Below, one piece after another: positions 1-5,843 of a DNA stretch of 7,342 nucleotides (its first letter is position 1; each line of letters starts with the position of its first letter). The stretch spans positions 1 through 7,342 of the forward strand of contig JAADFA010000048.1 in the NCBI GenBank assembly GCA_013153135.1, read 5' to 3'. A model generated the notes under the pieces. It saw only the letters and a list, made by a program, of their open reading frames with translations. It did not search any database and was not told the DNA's origin. Made by a program: the position numbers and the translations under genes. The DNA comes from Chloroflexota bacterium (lineage in GTDB: Bacteria > Chloroflexota > Anaerolineae > Anaerolineales > DRMV01).

Positions 1-48
1 GGTTTGAAGTTGGTAGTTTGAAGTTGGAGGTTGGTGGTTGGTGGTTGG
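1..48 (+). repeat. C-free G/T-rich low-complexity tract with 14/7-bp phasing
   Basis: The first 48 bases contain no C. Two 14-base units at 2-15 and 16-29 share their first 12 bases (GTTTGAAGTTGG). From 31 the heptamer TTGGTGG is repeated at 31-37 and 38-44 and continues as TTGG at 45-48. Seven GG doublets (26-27, 29-30, 33-34, 36-37, 40-41, 43-44, 47-48) are separated by one or two bases. This resembles two-quartet G-quadruplex sequences such as the thrombin aptamer. The tract lies downstream of the stop codon of the minus-strand membrane-protein gene. Its left boundary is the window edge, so its true length is unknown. A function is not shown. Confidence 0.75.
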
Positions 49-155
49 CATAAAGCGGGGAGCTGAGAGCAGGAAAGCAGGAAGCGTAGATTTTGGGCGA
101 AATGAGTAGATGATGTTAGAAGTTAGCGATTTGTGGATGGAAGATAATCCATTCT

Positions 156-211
156 GTCGACTACCGACTGTCGACTACCGACTGTCGACTACCGACTGAC
201 GACTACCGACT
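156..211. repeat. Tandem repeat, four copies of a 14-bp unit (2 x 7)
   Basis: The unit GTCGACTACCGACT occurs at 156-169, 170-183 and 184-197 without change. It occurs again at 198-211 with one substitution (GACGACT for GTCGACT). The unit is itself two related heptamers, GTCGACT and ACCGACT, so the array is eight heptamers of the form NNCGACT. Each unit contains GTCG and CGAC, which could pair as a small stem. Unlike a CRISPR array, it has no spacers. The array lies 37 bp beyond the stop of the minus-strand gene at 249. Short heptanucleotide repeats in intergenic DNA are known from cyanobacteria; a similar dispersed family here is an inference. Confidence 0.9.
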
Positions 212-248
212 ATTCACCAACTTTTCTTCATGATGCCCATCCGTGGGT

Positions 249-1979
249 TCATTCTCCCGGCTGGGCTTGCGAAGGTGGATGAAAGCGTCGCAAGTGGATG
301 CGCCATCCCTCCTCGGGATCGTAATACTCCGCGACCATGTCGCTCGCGTAGGGCGTGAGGCTCGCGTAAGGCTCTGTGAGCTCAATGCACTCCTTGGGAT
401 TGCGACAAAACGCCCGGCCGACGAGCAAATAGTCCACCCCGGCCTGCGCCAAATACGCCTCCCGCTGCCCTGCTTCAAGGGCACGCACATAAGCATAATT
501 GCTGATCAGCCCGTCCAGATTGATCACTTCGCGGTCCTGTATAAAGTAGGCCAACGCGCCTGCCCCTGTCGCGGCGATGCGTGCCCCCGGTTCGGTATGG
601 GCCTCAACCCAACGGGCGTAACGCTCGTACAAATGGTCCCCGGGTCGATACCAGGGATACGAACGGACCACGTACTGGGTATAACGGACGCCGGCCCACA
701 GGCTCAAGGCCAACACCAGCGCCCAACCCCATCGCCGCGCGCGAGGCCATCGTCGCGCCAAGGCCTCGGCCAAGCCTTCGACCAAGGTCGCGGCCGCAAT
801 GTACAGCCCCAAAGCTTGCATCACCCAATACCAATGACGCTGGGCCATGTGACGGCTGATGTCGTAATAGACGCCATGGATCTCCGCGAACAGAAGCCAC
901 GGCAACACCAAGCTCCGTCGCGCCACCGGCCACCACCAACGCCGCGTGAACCACAGAAACGGAGCCAGGAGCACCATCCCTACCAGGGCCAGGTGCAGCC
1001 CATCGCGCCAGGTGGCAATGGGCGGCAGGCCCCAACGGACCGCGTGGGTTTGATACGCGTTCCACAAGGGATGGACGAGCAGCGGCCAGGGGGTATCGCT
1101 CGGGTCAAAAGTGCTGCGCAGCGCGACCAAAGGCCACGGCCCCGCGATGGGCGCGCCGTAGGGCGTCCCGCTGCCGAAGGTGCCCCACCAACGCTTAACG
1201 CGCGCGCTCACCGGCAGCACCCCGCCCACGTACCACGCGCTCCACAGCAAATAGCCGCCCACCAAGACCAACGGCGGCCCAGCCCAACGAAGCCCCCAAC
1301 GCACCACCTCACCCCACCGACGTGATCGCAAGCCCTCCCACCAAAGAGAGCGGTACGGGCCCAACATCATCCACAGCACCATGCCACCCGCGAGAAACAC
1401 ATTATCCAACCTCGCCAACATACTCAACGCCAACGCCCAACCCCAGCGCGTCCAAGCCCGAGCCGGCGCGCGGGGTGCTGTAAGCCACAGCACCAAACTT
1501 GTATCCCATAGATAAGCCAATGTAAGCGCGTTCAACGTGCTCTCAATGCCACCCACATTGAACAGCCGGAAAATCCGCGGGGACCACGCCCACGCGATGG
1601 CCAAGAGCCACGCGACCCCTGGTCGAAACACCCGCCGACCCGCGCGATAAAGTATCACGCCCGTTAACCCATGCAACGCACCAGTCAACACCACCACGAC
1701 CCGTAAGGGCGTGTACATATCACGAAACAGCGCGAAGATGGGCACAAGCAGCGCCATCCATAGGGGATGAAAGCCATTGGTCGGGCCCAACCCGTCGAAC
1801 GTCACGCCTACGCCGCGCGCAATATTGCGCGCAACCACAAAGTAATAAAACGCATCGTCGATCTGAAACCAATTCAGCAACGTATACGTCGACGCAGTCG
1901 CGATATAAACATGCAAGCCAAAAGGTAAACCAAAGAGCAGCCACGACGGAAGCCAACGCCAAATGCGCGACCGTTGCAT
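249..1979 (-). CDS. GT-C type multi-pass membrane glycosyltransferase-like protein
   Basis: This is a predicted 576-residue integral membrane protein with about ten hydrophobic segments, the first near residues 12-30. A long hydrophilic C-terminal domain (about 440-576) is probably extracytoplasmic. An acidic pair, D41-D42, follows the first membrane segment in the context FQIDDAFYYF, and TNGFHPLW follows at 67-74. An acidic pair in the first outer loop is typical of GT-C enzymes, which use polyprenyl-phosphate sugars. The C-terminal stretch around 468-493 (ATGAGALAYF, then VINLDGLISN) resembles the soluble tail of such proteins. The start at 1979 is chosen because AGGAGGAGG sits directly before it. 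The open frame continues 51 codons upstream but gives unlike-protein sequence that runs into the opposite gene's leader. The gene stands alone and is divergent from E1. Donor and acceptor cannot be told from sequence. The membrane call is secure; the enzyme call is moderate. Confidence 0.8.
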   Translation of the reverse strand: MQRSRIWRWLPSWLLFGLPFGLHVYIATASTYTLLNWFQIDDAFYYFVVARNIARGVGVTFDGLGPTNGFHPLWMALLVPIFALFRDMYTPLRVVVVLTGALHGLTGVILYRAGRRVFRPGVAWLLAIAWAWSPRIFRLFNVGGIESTLNALTLAYLWDTSLVLWLTAPRAPARAWTRWGWALALSMLARLDNVFLAGGMVLWMMLGPYRSLWWEGLRSRRWGEVVRWGLRWAGPPLVLVGGYLLWSAWYVGGVLPVSARVKRWWGTFGSGTPYGAPIAGPWPLVALRSTFDPSDTPWPLLVHPLWNAYQTHAVRWGLPPIATWRDGLHLALVGMVLLAPFLWFTRRWWWPVARRSLVLPWLLFAEIHGVYYDISRHMAQRHWYWVMQALGLYIAAATLVEGLAEALARRWPRARRWGWALVLALSLWAGVRYTQYVVRSYPWYRPGDHLYERYARWVEAHTEPGARIAATGAGALAYFIQDREVINLDGLISNYAYVRALEAGQREAYLAQAGVDYLLVGRAFCRNPKECIELTEPYASLTPYASDMVAEYYDPEEGWRIHLRRFHPPSQAQPGE

Positions 1980-1980
1980 A

Positions 1981-1989
1981 CCTCCTCCT
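1981..1989 (-). promoter_or_regulatory. Ribosome binding site fixing the GT-C gene start
   Basis: Read on the minus strand this is AGGAGGAGG, ending one base before the ATG at 1979. The upstream AGGAGG copy leaves a four-base spacer. It decides against the longer open frame that reaches 2132. Confidence 0.8.
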
Positions 1990-2018
1990 GCGCGGGCCGG
2001 GATAGGTACCGCAGGGCC

Positions 2019-2024
2019 ATTATA
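2019..2024 (-). promoter_or_regulatory. Candidate -10 element for the GT-C gene
   Basis: The minus strand reads TATAAT here, an exact match to the bacterial -10 consensus, within GGGGTATAATGG. A start about seven bases downstream would give a leader of roughly 33 bases to the ATG at 1979. No good -35 match (TTGACA) is seen 16-18 bases upstream, where the sequence is C-rich. The call rests on the -10 and its position in a divergent gap. Confidence 0.45.
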
Positions 2025-2052
2025 CCCCTGAGGTTCGATAGGGGCGGGTATA
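2021..2052. promoter_or_regulatory. Inverted repeat TATACCC/GGGTATA linking the two divergent -10s
   Basis: TATACCC at 2021-2027 and GGGTATA at 2046-2052 are a perfect 7-bp inverted repeat separated by 18 bp. Each arm overlaps one outward-facing -10-like hexamer. The gap therefore looks like a symmetric bidirectional promoter, or a dyad operator that could control both genes. The symmetry is seen directly; regulation is inferred. Confidence 0.5.
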
Positions 2053-2054
2053 CT
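2049..2054 (+). promoter_or_regulatory. Candidate -10 element for the E1-nuclease operon
   Basis: TATACT lies in GGTATACTT (2047-2055). The same nine bases occur upstream of recJ at 5812-5820. Transcription would begin near 2061, giving a leader of about 70 bases before the ATG at 2131. No clear TTGACA-like -35 is present at normal spacing. Confidence 0.4.
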
Positions 2055-2119
2055 TAGACTCAGGAACGCGGGCATCGGACGTGCAGGAGACCTGGACTTA
2101 CCCTCGCATATTCGCTTTT

Positions 2120-2124
2120 GGAGG
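2120..2124 (+). promoter_or_regulatory. Ribosome binding site of the E1 gene
   Basis: GGAGG is followed by the six bases TTGCTC and then the ATG at 2131. An in-frame TTG at 2125 abuts the site and is too close to be the start, so the ATG is preferred. Confidence 0.8.
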
Positions 2125-2130
2125 TTGCTC

Positions 2131-4182
2131 ATGCTTGTGGATTGGCTCGCTGTGGCCTATACCGCGCTGCTCTCGCGGCGTATGGACGAGCTTGAAGAAC
2201 AAGTTCTAACCCCCCAGGGCAAGGTCAAGTACCAATTTTCAGCCAAAGGACACGAGCTGGTTCAGGTTCTGCTGGGCTACATGCTCACCCATCCGCACGA
2301 CGCAGCCGTGGGCTACTATCGCTCGCGGCCATTCGTGCTTGCGAGCGGCCTCACGCCTGGCGAGGCCTTAGCCGCGAACATGGCGCGCGACGCGGGCCCC
2401 AGTCGCGGTCGCGATACCGGTGTCATGTTTCATATGCCCAGCCGGGGCCGCGCGACCGTGCTCCCCGGCTCGGGAGACGTGGGCGCGCAATACCCCATTG
2501 CCGCGGGGTGGGCGCAAGCCATTCGCTACCGGGTGCGGGTGTTGCGCGAGCCTGAATGGCGCGGCGCGGTGGCCGTGGCCATGGGCGGCGACGGCAGTGT
2601 GGCCAGCAACGGCTTCTGGGCCGCGCTCAACATCGTCACCACCGAACGCCTCCCCATGCTATTCGTTATCGAGGATAATCACTTTGGCATTTCGGTCCCA
2701 AGCGAGCGCCAGGTCCCGGGGGGAAATATCGCGGTCAACCTAGCCTCTTATGGCAATCTCAAGATTTGGGACGGCCCCGGCTACGACCCGGCCGAGACCG
2801 CGCGCATCCTGCAAGAAGCGCTGACCTATGTGCGCCAAGGCGACGGGCCCGCGTTGGTCCGGCTTGAAGTCCCGCGGTTGAGCGGTCACACCTTTACCGA
2901 CAACCAAGCCTACAAATCCGCGGAGCGCCGCGCGTGGGAAGAAGCCCATGACCCGATCGTACACCTACGAACCTTTCTACTCGAACAGGGCCACCTCACC
3001 CCCGAGGGCTGGGACGCGCTCGTTCAGCGAGTTGAGCGAGACCTGCGCGAGGCCCTCGCTTGGGCCGAAGCCCAGCCTGAGCCCGACCCAGCGACGGTGA
3101 CCCGCTACGTCTTCTTTGAGGGTGAGGCGCCACAAATGGGCGGCTTGCGGCCTGAGGGCGCGCTCCTGCCTCTGGGGCCCGATAAGCCCAACCCTCCTGA
3201 CCCGCGGCGACGGATCAATTTGGTCGACGCGGTGCTGCGGGTCCTCGAAACCGAGATGGCGCGCAACCCGCGCATCGCGGTCTTTGGCGAAGATGTTGCG
3301 GTCAAAGGCGGCGTTCATGGCGCGACCCGGGGACTCCTCGCGCACTTCGGCCCAGAGCGTGTCTTCGACACCTCACTCAATGAGACGGGCATTGTGGGCC
3401 GCGCCGTGGGCATGGCACTCGCCGGGCTCCTGCCCGTGCCCGAAATCCAATTCCGCAAATACGCGGACCCCGCGCGCGAACCCATCCACGATCTGGGCTT
3501 TTTACGCTGGCGGACCGCGAACCAATTTGCTGCGCCTATGGTGCTACGCATGCCCGTAGGGTATGGCAAAGTCACTGGCGACCCGTGGCACAGCTTTAGC
3601 GCGGAGCAAGAATTTGTGCATATGTTTGGTTGGCGCATCGCCTATCCGAGCAACGCGGCCGACGCGGCCGGGCTGCTGCGCACCGCGTTGCGGGGCGATG
3701 ACCCGGTGATCTTTCTCGAGCACCGAGCGCTCCTGGATACGGCGATCGCGCGGCGCCCCTATCCAGGCGATGACTACTGTTTGCCCTTCGGCCGAGCTGC
3801 GCAGCTCACCCAGGGCGACCGCCTCACCATCGTTACGTGGGGAGCCATGGTACACCGCGTCCTCAAGGCGGCCGAGCCCTGGCCTGGTCAAATCGCCATC
3901 CTCGACCTGCGCACCCTCATCCCCTGGGATCGGGAAGCCGTGCTCCAAAGCGTACGCCGCACCGGGCGCCTGCTCATCGTGCACGAAGATGGCCTGACGG
4001 GCGGCTTCGGCGGTGAAATTGCGGCCGTGGTGATGGAAGAAGCCTTTGAATGGCTCGACGCGCCCATCCGCCGGGTGGCCACGCCCGACGTGCCTGTGCC
4101 GTACAACATCGGCCTGATGAATGCGGTCGTCCCGACGGTGGAACGCATTCGCGCGGCCATCGACGCATTGTTGGCCTGGTAA
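2131..4182 (+). CDS. Single-chain 2-oxoacid dehydrogenase E1 (alpha+beta fusion)
   Basis: This is a 683-residue thiamine-diphosphate (ThDP) enzyme that would decarboxylate a 2-oxoacid and pass the acyl group to the lipoyl domain of an E2. It joins an E1-alpha half (about 1-330) to an E1-beta half (about 360-683) through a proline-rich linker. The alpha half has the ThDP/Mg motif GDGS at 153-156, closed by the EDN asparagine N183, and an R-S-G-H-T loop near 249-255. The beta half has GEDVAVKGG at 386-394. It also has E418 in NETGIVG, matching the conserved catalytic Glu of E1-beta, and H487 in DPWHSFS. The C-terminal transketolase-like domain includes HEDGLTGGFGGE at 618-629. In many bacteria the two halves are separate genes. 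No E2, E3 or lipoyl domain is present in the window. Substrate is undecided: branched-chain 2-oxoacid or pyruvate. The Mrr-like gene follows after 29 bp. Confidence 0.93.
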   Translation: MLVDWLAVAYTALLSRRMDELEEQVLTPQGKVKYQFSAKGHELVQVLLGYMLTHPHDAAVGYYRSRPFVLASGLTPGEALAANMARDAGPSRGRDTGVMFHMPSRGRATVLPGSGDVGAQYPIAAGWAQAIRYRVRVLREPEWRGAVAVAMGGDGSVASNGFWAALNIVTTERLPMLFVIEDNHFGISVPSERQVPGGNIAVNLASYGNLKIWDGPGYDPAETARILQEALTYVRQGDGPALVRLEVPRLSGHTFTDNQAYKSAERRAWEEAHDPIVHLRTFLLEQGHLTPEGWDALVQRVERDLREALAWAEAQPEPDPATVTRYVFFEGEAPQMGGLRPEGALLPLGPDKPNPPDPRRRINLVDAVLRVLETEMARNPRIAVFGEDVAVKGGVHGATRGLLAHFGPERVFDTSLNETGIVGRAVGMALAGLLPVPEIQFRKYADPAREPIHDLGFLRWRTANQFAAPMVLRMPVGYGKVTGDPWHSFSAEQEFVHMFGWRIAYPSNAADAAGLLRTALRGDDPVIFLEHRALLDTAIARRPYPGDDYCLPFGRAAQLTQGDRLTIVTWGAMVHRVLKAAEPWPGQIAILDLRTLIPWDREAVLQSVRRTGRLLIVHEDGLTGGFGGEIAAVVMEEAFEWLDAPIRRVATPDVPVPYNIGLMNAVVPTVERIRAAIDALLAW

Positions 4183-4198
4183 GGCTCATCCCACGCGC

Positions 4199-4204
4199 GA
4201 GGAA
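4199..4204 (+). promoter_or_regulatory. Ribosome binding site of the Mrr-like gene
   Basis: GAGGAA is seven bases before the ATG at 4212. It selects this ATG over the longer open frame that begins inside the E1 gene at 4050. Confidence 0.7.
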
Positions 4205-4211
4205 CCTCACC

Positions 4212-4913
4212 ATGGCCCGCCGTCGTCGCTCCGAGCTTTGGCGCCCGCTCCTCGTGCTCGGCGGTGTTGCCCTTGTCTTGGCCTACTTTCATCTACGCGC
4301 GCGGCCCATACTCCTGGCCCTTATATTGGGGTTCGTGACGGCGGCCGTGCCTTTTGGTCTTTTGCTGGGGTGGTACTTGTGGCGGGTTCGGCGACAGGCC
4401 TTTCTCGCGCGCGAATCCCTCTATACCAACTACGGGCCCTTTGAATTCGAGCGGGTGGTTGCTGAGATCTTTCGACGTTTAGGCTACAAAACGCGGCTCA
4501 CGCGACGTAGCCACGATAAGGGCATCGACATCTGGCTGTGGGATGCGCGCGGCGAACGCATCGGTGTTCAATGCAAGCGGTACGCGCAACCCATAGGCGC
4601 GGCGCAAATTCGTGAATTTATCGGCGCGCTGGTCAACGCGCGGGTCAATATGGGCGTATTTGTCACCACAAGCACCTTTACCGAGGCCGCGTGGGAAACC
4701 GCGCGCAGCAGCCCGGTGCGCCTGCGATTGGTCGACGGCATGGAACTGGGCCGCTTGCGTCAACGTGTGCTCGGCCAAACGCCCAGCCTGCTGCCTTGGC
4801 CCTGGTGGCGCGGCCTCAACCGTTGGCAGAAGGGCCTGCTGCTGGCCTTAGCCTATTTGGCTCTATCGTTGCTCCTGGCCCTGGGGTACGCCTGGATGCT
4901 GATGTCGGCGTGA
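4212..4913 (+). CDS. Membrane-anchored Mrr-family restriction endonuclease-like protein
   Basis: This 233-residue protein has an arginine-rich N-terminus (MARRRR) and two hydrophobic helices near 11-29 and 32-56. A soluble nuclease domain (about 74-185) follows, then a last hydrophobic helix near 206-229. The middle domain matches the Mrr catalytic fold (PD-(D/E)xK). It has FE at 79-80 near the domain start, then D102-K-G-I-D106, then the Q120-C-K122 signature, followed by PIG and GVFVTTSTFT at 148-157. All expected catalytic residues are present. By the positive-inside rule the nuclease would face the cytoplasm. Mrr-fold enzymes cleave DNA, often modified DNA, but no methyltransferase, helicase or other restriction gene is in view. 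It probably shares a transcript with E1 (29-bp gap) and ends 6 bp from the opposing phosphatase stop. The fold is confident; target and role are unknown. Confidence 0.88.
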   Translation: MARRRRSELWRPLLVLGGVALVLAYFHLRARPILLALILGFVTAAVPFGLLLGWYLWRVRRQAFLARESLYTNYGPFEFERVVAEIFRRLGYKTRLTRRSHDKGIDIWLWDARGERIGVQCKRYAQPIGAAQIREFIGALVNARVNMGVFVTTSTFTEAAWETARSSPVRLRLVDGMELGRLRQRVLGQTPSLLPWPWWRGLNRWQKGLLLALAYLALSLLLALGYAWMLMSA

Positions 4914-4919
4914 AAAGCG

Positions 4920-5744
4920 TTACGCCACCGCGCGCGGGCCACGGCGGTGCATGGCCAAATAGGCCAACAACCGCCCTAAATCCGGTCCGATCCAATCGGG
5001 TGCGGGCTGCCAGGCCTCGGCCTGCTCGCGCGTGGTTACCCCGCTGAGCACCAACGCGGTCGGGATGCCCAAGCGCTGCGCGCCGAGGATGTCGGTCTCG
5101 AGCCGATCCCCCACCGCGAGGACGCGCTCGGGTGGCAATCCCAAACGTTCCAGCGCCAGACGAAACGGCCACGGTTCGGGTTTGCCCGCGATGGTCGCTT
5201 GCGCATCCGTAGCTGCTTCCAACGCGGCCAGCAGCGCGCCCGCGCCCGGGGCTAGGCCGTCGGGCACGGGGTACGTCCGATCTGGGTTGGTACCGACCAA
5301 CCACGCGCCTTGGTGCACAGCCCGGGCAGCGCGGGCTAACTTCTCGTACGTACACTGCCGATCCAGCGCGGCCACCACCGCATCTGCAGGCGGCTCGTGC
5401 ACCACCGTAAACCCGGCCTCACGCAACACCTCATCCAGACCGCCCTCGCCCAAGGTAAGCACGCGCGCGTCCGCTTGAGGCCAGCGCTCCCGCAGCAGCG
5501 CGGCCGCAGCCATGGCCGAGTTGATGATCTGCTCTTCACGTGCGTCCAGACCCATTTGCGCCAACCGGGCCACATACGCCCGTGGGGAACGGGTCGCGTT
5601 GTTGGTCACAAAAACCCAGCGCAAGCCCAACGCACGCATCTGATCGAACCATTGGGGCAATGGCCCCAGGGGTTGCCCTCCGCGCCAAAGCACGCCGTCC
5701 ATGTCCAAAATCAGTCCTTGGATCGCGGCGGGGTTCCACGCCAT
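4920..5744 (-). CDS. HAD-IIA family sugar/nucleotide phosphatase (NagD-like)
   Basis: This 274-residue cytosolic phosphatase carries all four HAD motifs. Motif I is D14-M-D16 in LILDMDGVLW, with D14 as nucleophile. Motif II is TNNAT at 47-51. Motif III is K188 in AGKPEPWPF. Motif IV is GDRLETD at 212-218. The cap is inserted between motifs II and III and includes GTNPDRTYPVPDG at 151-163, as in the IIA subfamily (NagD, p-nitrophenylphosphatase, phosphoglycolate phosphatase types). The length is normal for the subfamily. The start is fixed by AGGAGG five bases upstream. The gene is divergent from recJ (99 bp) and convergent with the Mrr-like gene (6 bp). Family members act on small phosphates such as UMP, glycerol phosphate or phosphoglycolate. 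The substrate here cannot be told from sequence. Confidence 0.93.
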   Translation of the reverse strand: MAWNPAAIQGLILDMDGVLWRGGQPLGPLPQWFDQMRALGLRWVFVTNNATRSPRAYVARLAQMGLDAREEQIINSAMAAAALLRERWPQADARVLTLGEGGLDEVLREAGFTVVHEPPADAVVAALDRQCTYEKLARAARAVHQGAWLVGTNPDRTYPVPDGLAPGAGALLAALEAATDAQATIAGKPEPWPFRLALERLGLPPERVLAVGDRLETDILGAQRLGIPTALVLSGVTTREQAEAWQPAPDWIGPDLGRLLAYLAMHRRGPRAVA

Positions 5745-5749
5745 GTTTG

Positions 5750-5755
5750 CCTCCT
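5750..5755 (-). promoter_or_regulatory. Ribosome binding site of the HAD phosphatase gene
   Basis: The minus strand reads AGGAGG, with a five-base spacer to the ATG at 5744. Confidence 0.8.
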
Positions 5756-5783
5756 GGTCGCAGCGTCAAACTGTTGCCCGGGA

Positions 5784-5789
5784 ATTGTA
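5784..5789 (-). promoter_or_regulatory. Candidate -10 element for the phosphatase gene
   Basis: The minus strand reads TACAAT, five of six matches to TATAAT, about 40 bases before the ATG. The position where a -35 would fall is GC-only. This is a weak call based on one hexamer. Confidence 0.3.
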
Positions 5790-5797
5790 ACCCGAAA

Positions 5798-5809
5798 GCC
5801 GCGCGCGGC
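5798..5809. promoter_or_regulatory. Perfect 12-bp palindrome in the phosphatase/recJ divergent gap
   Basis: GCCGCGCGCGGC is identical to its reverse complement. It lies just upstream of the recJ -10 candidate (5814) and of the minus-strand -10 candidate (5789), so a protein bound here could affect both. GCGCGC runs are common throughout this genome, so the palindrome may be a by-product of composition. Confidence 0.3.
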
Positions 5810-5813
5810 GAGG

Positions 5814-5819
5814 TATACT
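5814..5819 (+). promoter_or_regulatory. Candidate -10 element for recJ
   Basis: TATACT within GGTATACTT (5812-5820) is the same nine-base string as upstream of E1. A start near 5826 would give a leader of under 20 bases that includes the ribosome binding site. No good -35 is seen. Confidence 0.42.
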
Positions 5820-5830
5820 TGTCACGGACG

Positions 5831-5837
5831 AAAGGAG
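5831..5837 (+). promoter_or_regulatory. Ribosome binding site of recJ
   Basis: AAAGGAG is followed by six bases and the ATG at 5844, near-ideal spacing. It fixes the recJ start. Confidence 0.85.
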
Positions 5838-5843
5838 CCACCG

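Noticed and set aside
156..211. CRISPR-like array
   Set aside because: The units are 14 bp, directly abutting and without spacers, and no cas gene is in view.
243..1325. Long plus-strand open frame (360 codons) opposite the GT-C gene
   Set aside because: The translation is rich in Pro, Arg, Gln and His with no domain pattern, and no good ribosome site precedes it. High GC makes long antisense frames common. The minus-strand protein has clear membrane segments and family motifs.
1980..2132. 51-codon upstream extension of the GT-C gene
   Set aside because: It would start inside the opposite gene's ribosome-site region and run through the divergent promoter gap. The ATG at 1979 has a far better ribosome site, and the protein begins with a normal membrane segment there.
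4050..4211. Extended N-terminus of the Mrr-like protein overlapping E1
   Set aside because: The extension lies entirely in the E1 coding end and linker in another frame, and GAGGAA directly precedes the ATG at 4212.
4926..4949. Hairpin as an intrinsic terminator for the Mrr-like gene
   Set aside because: It has only six paired bases with a 12-base loop, is not followed by a T-run, and lies within the phosphatase coding end.
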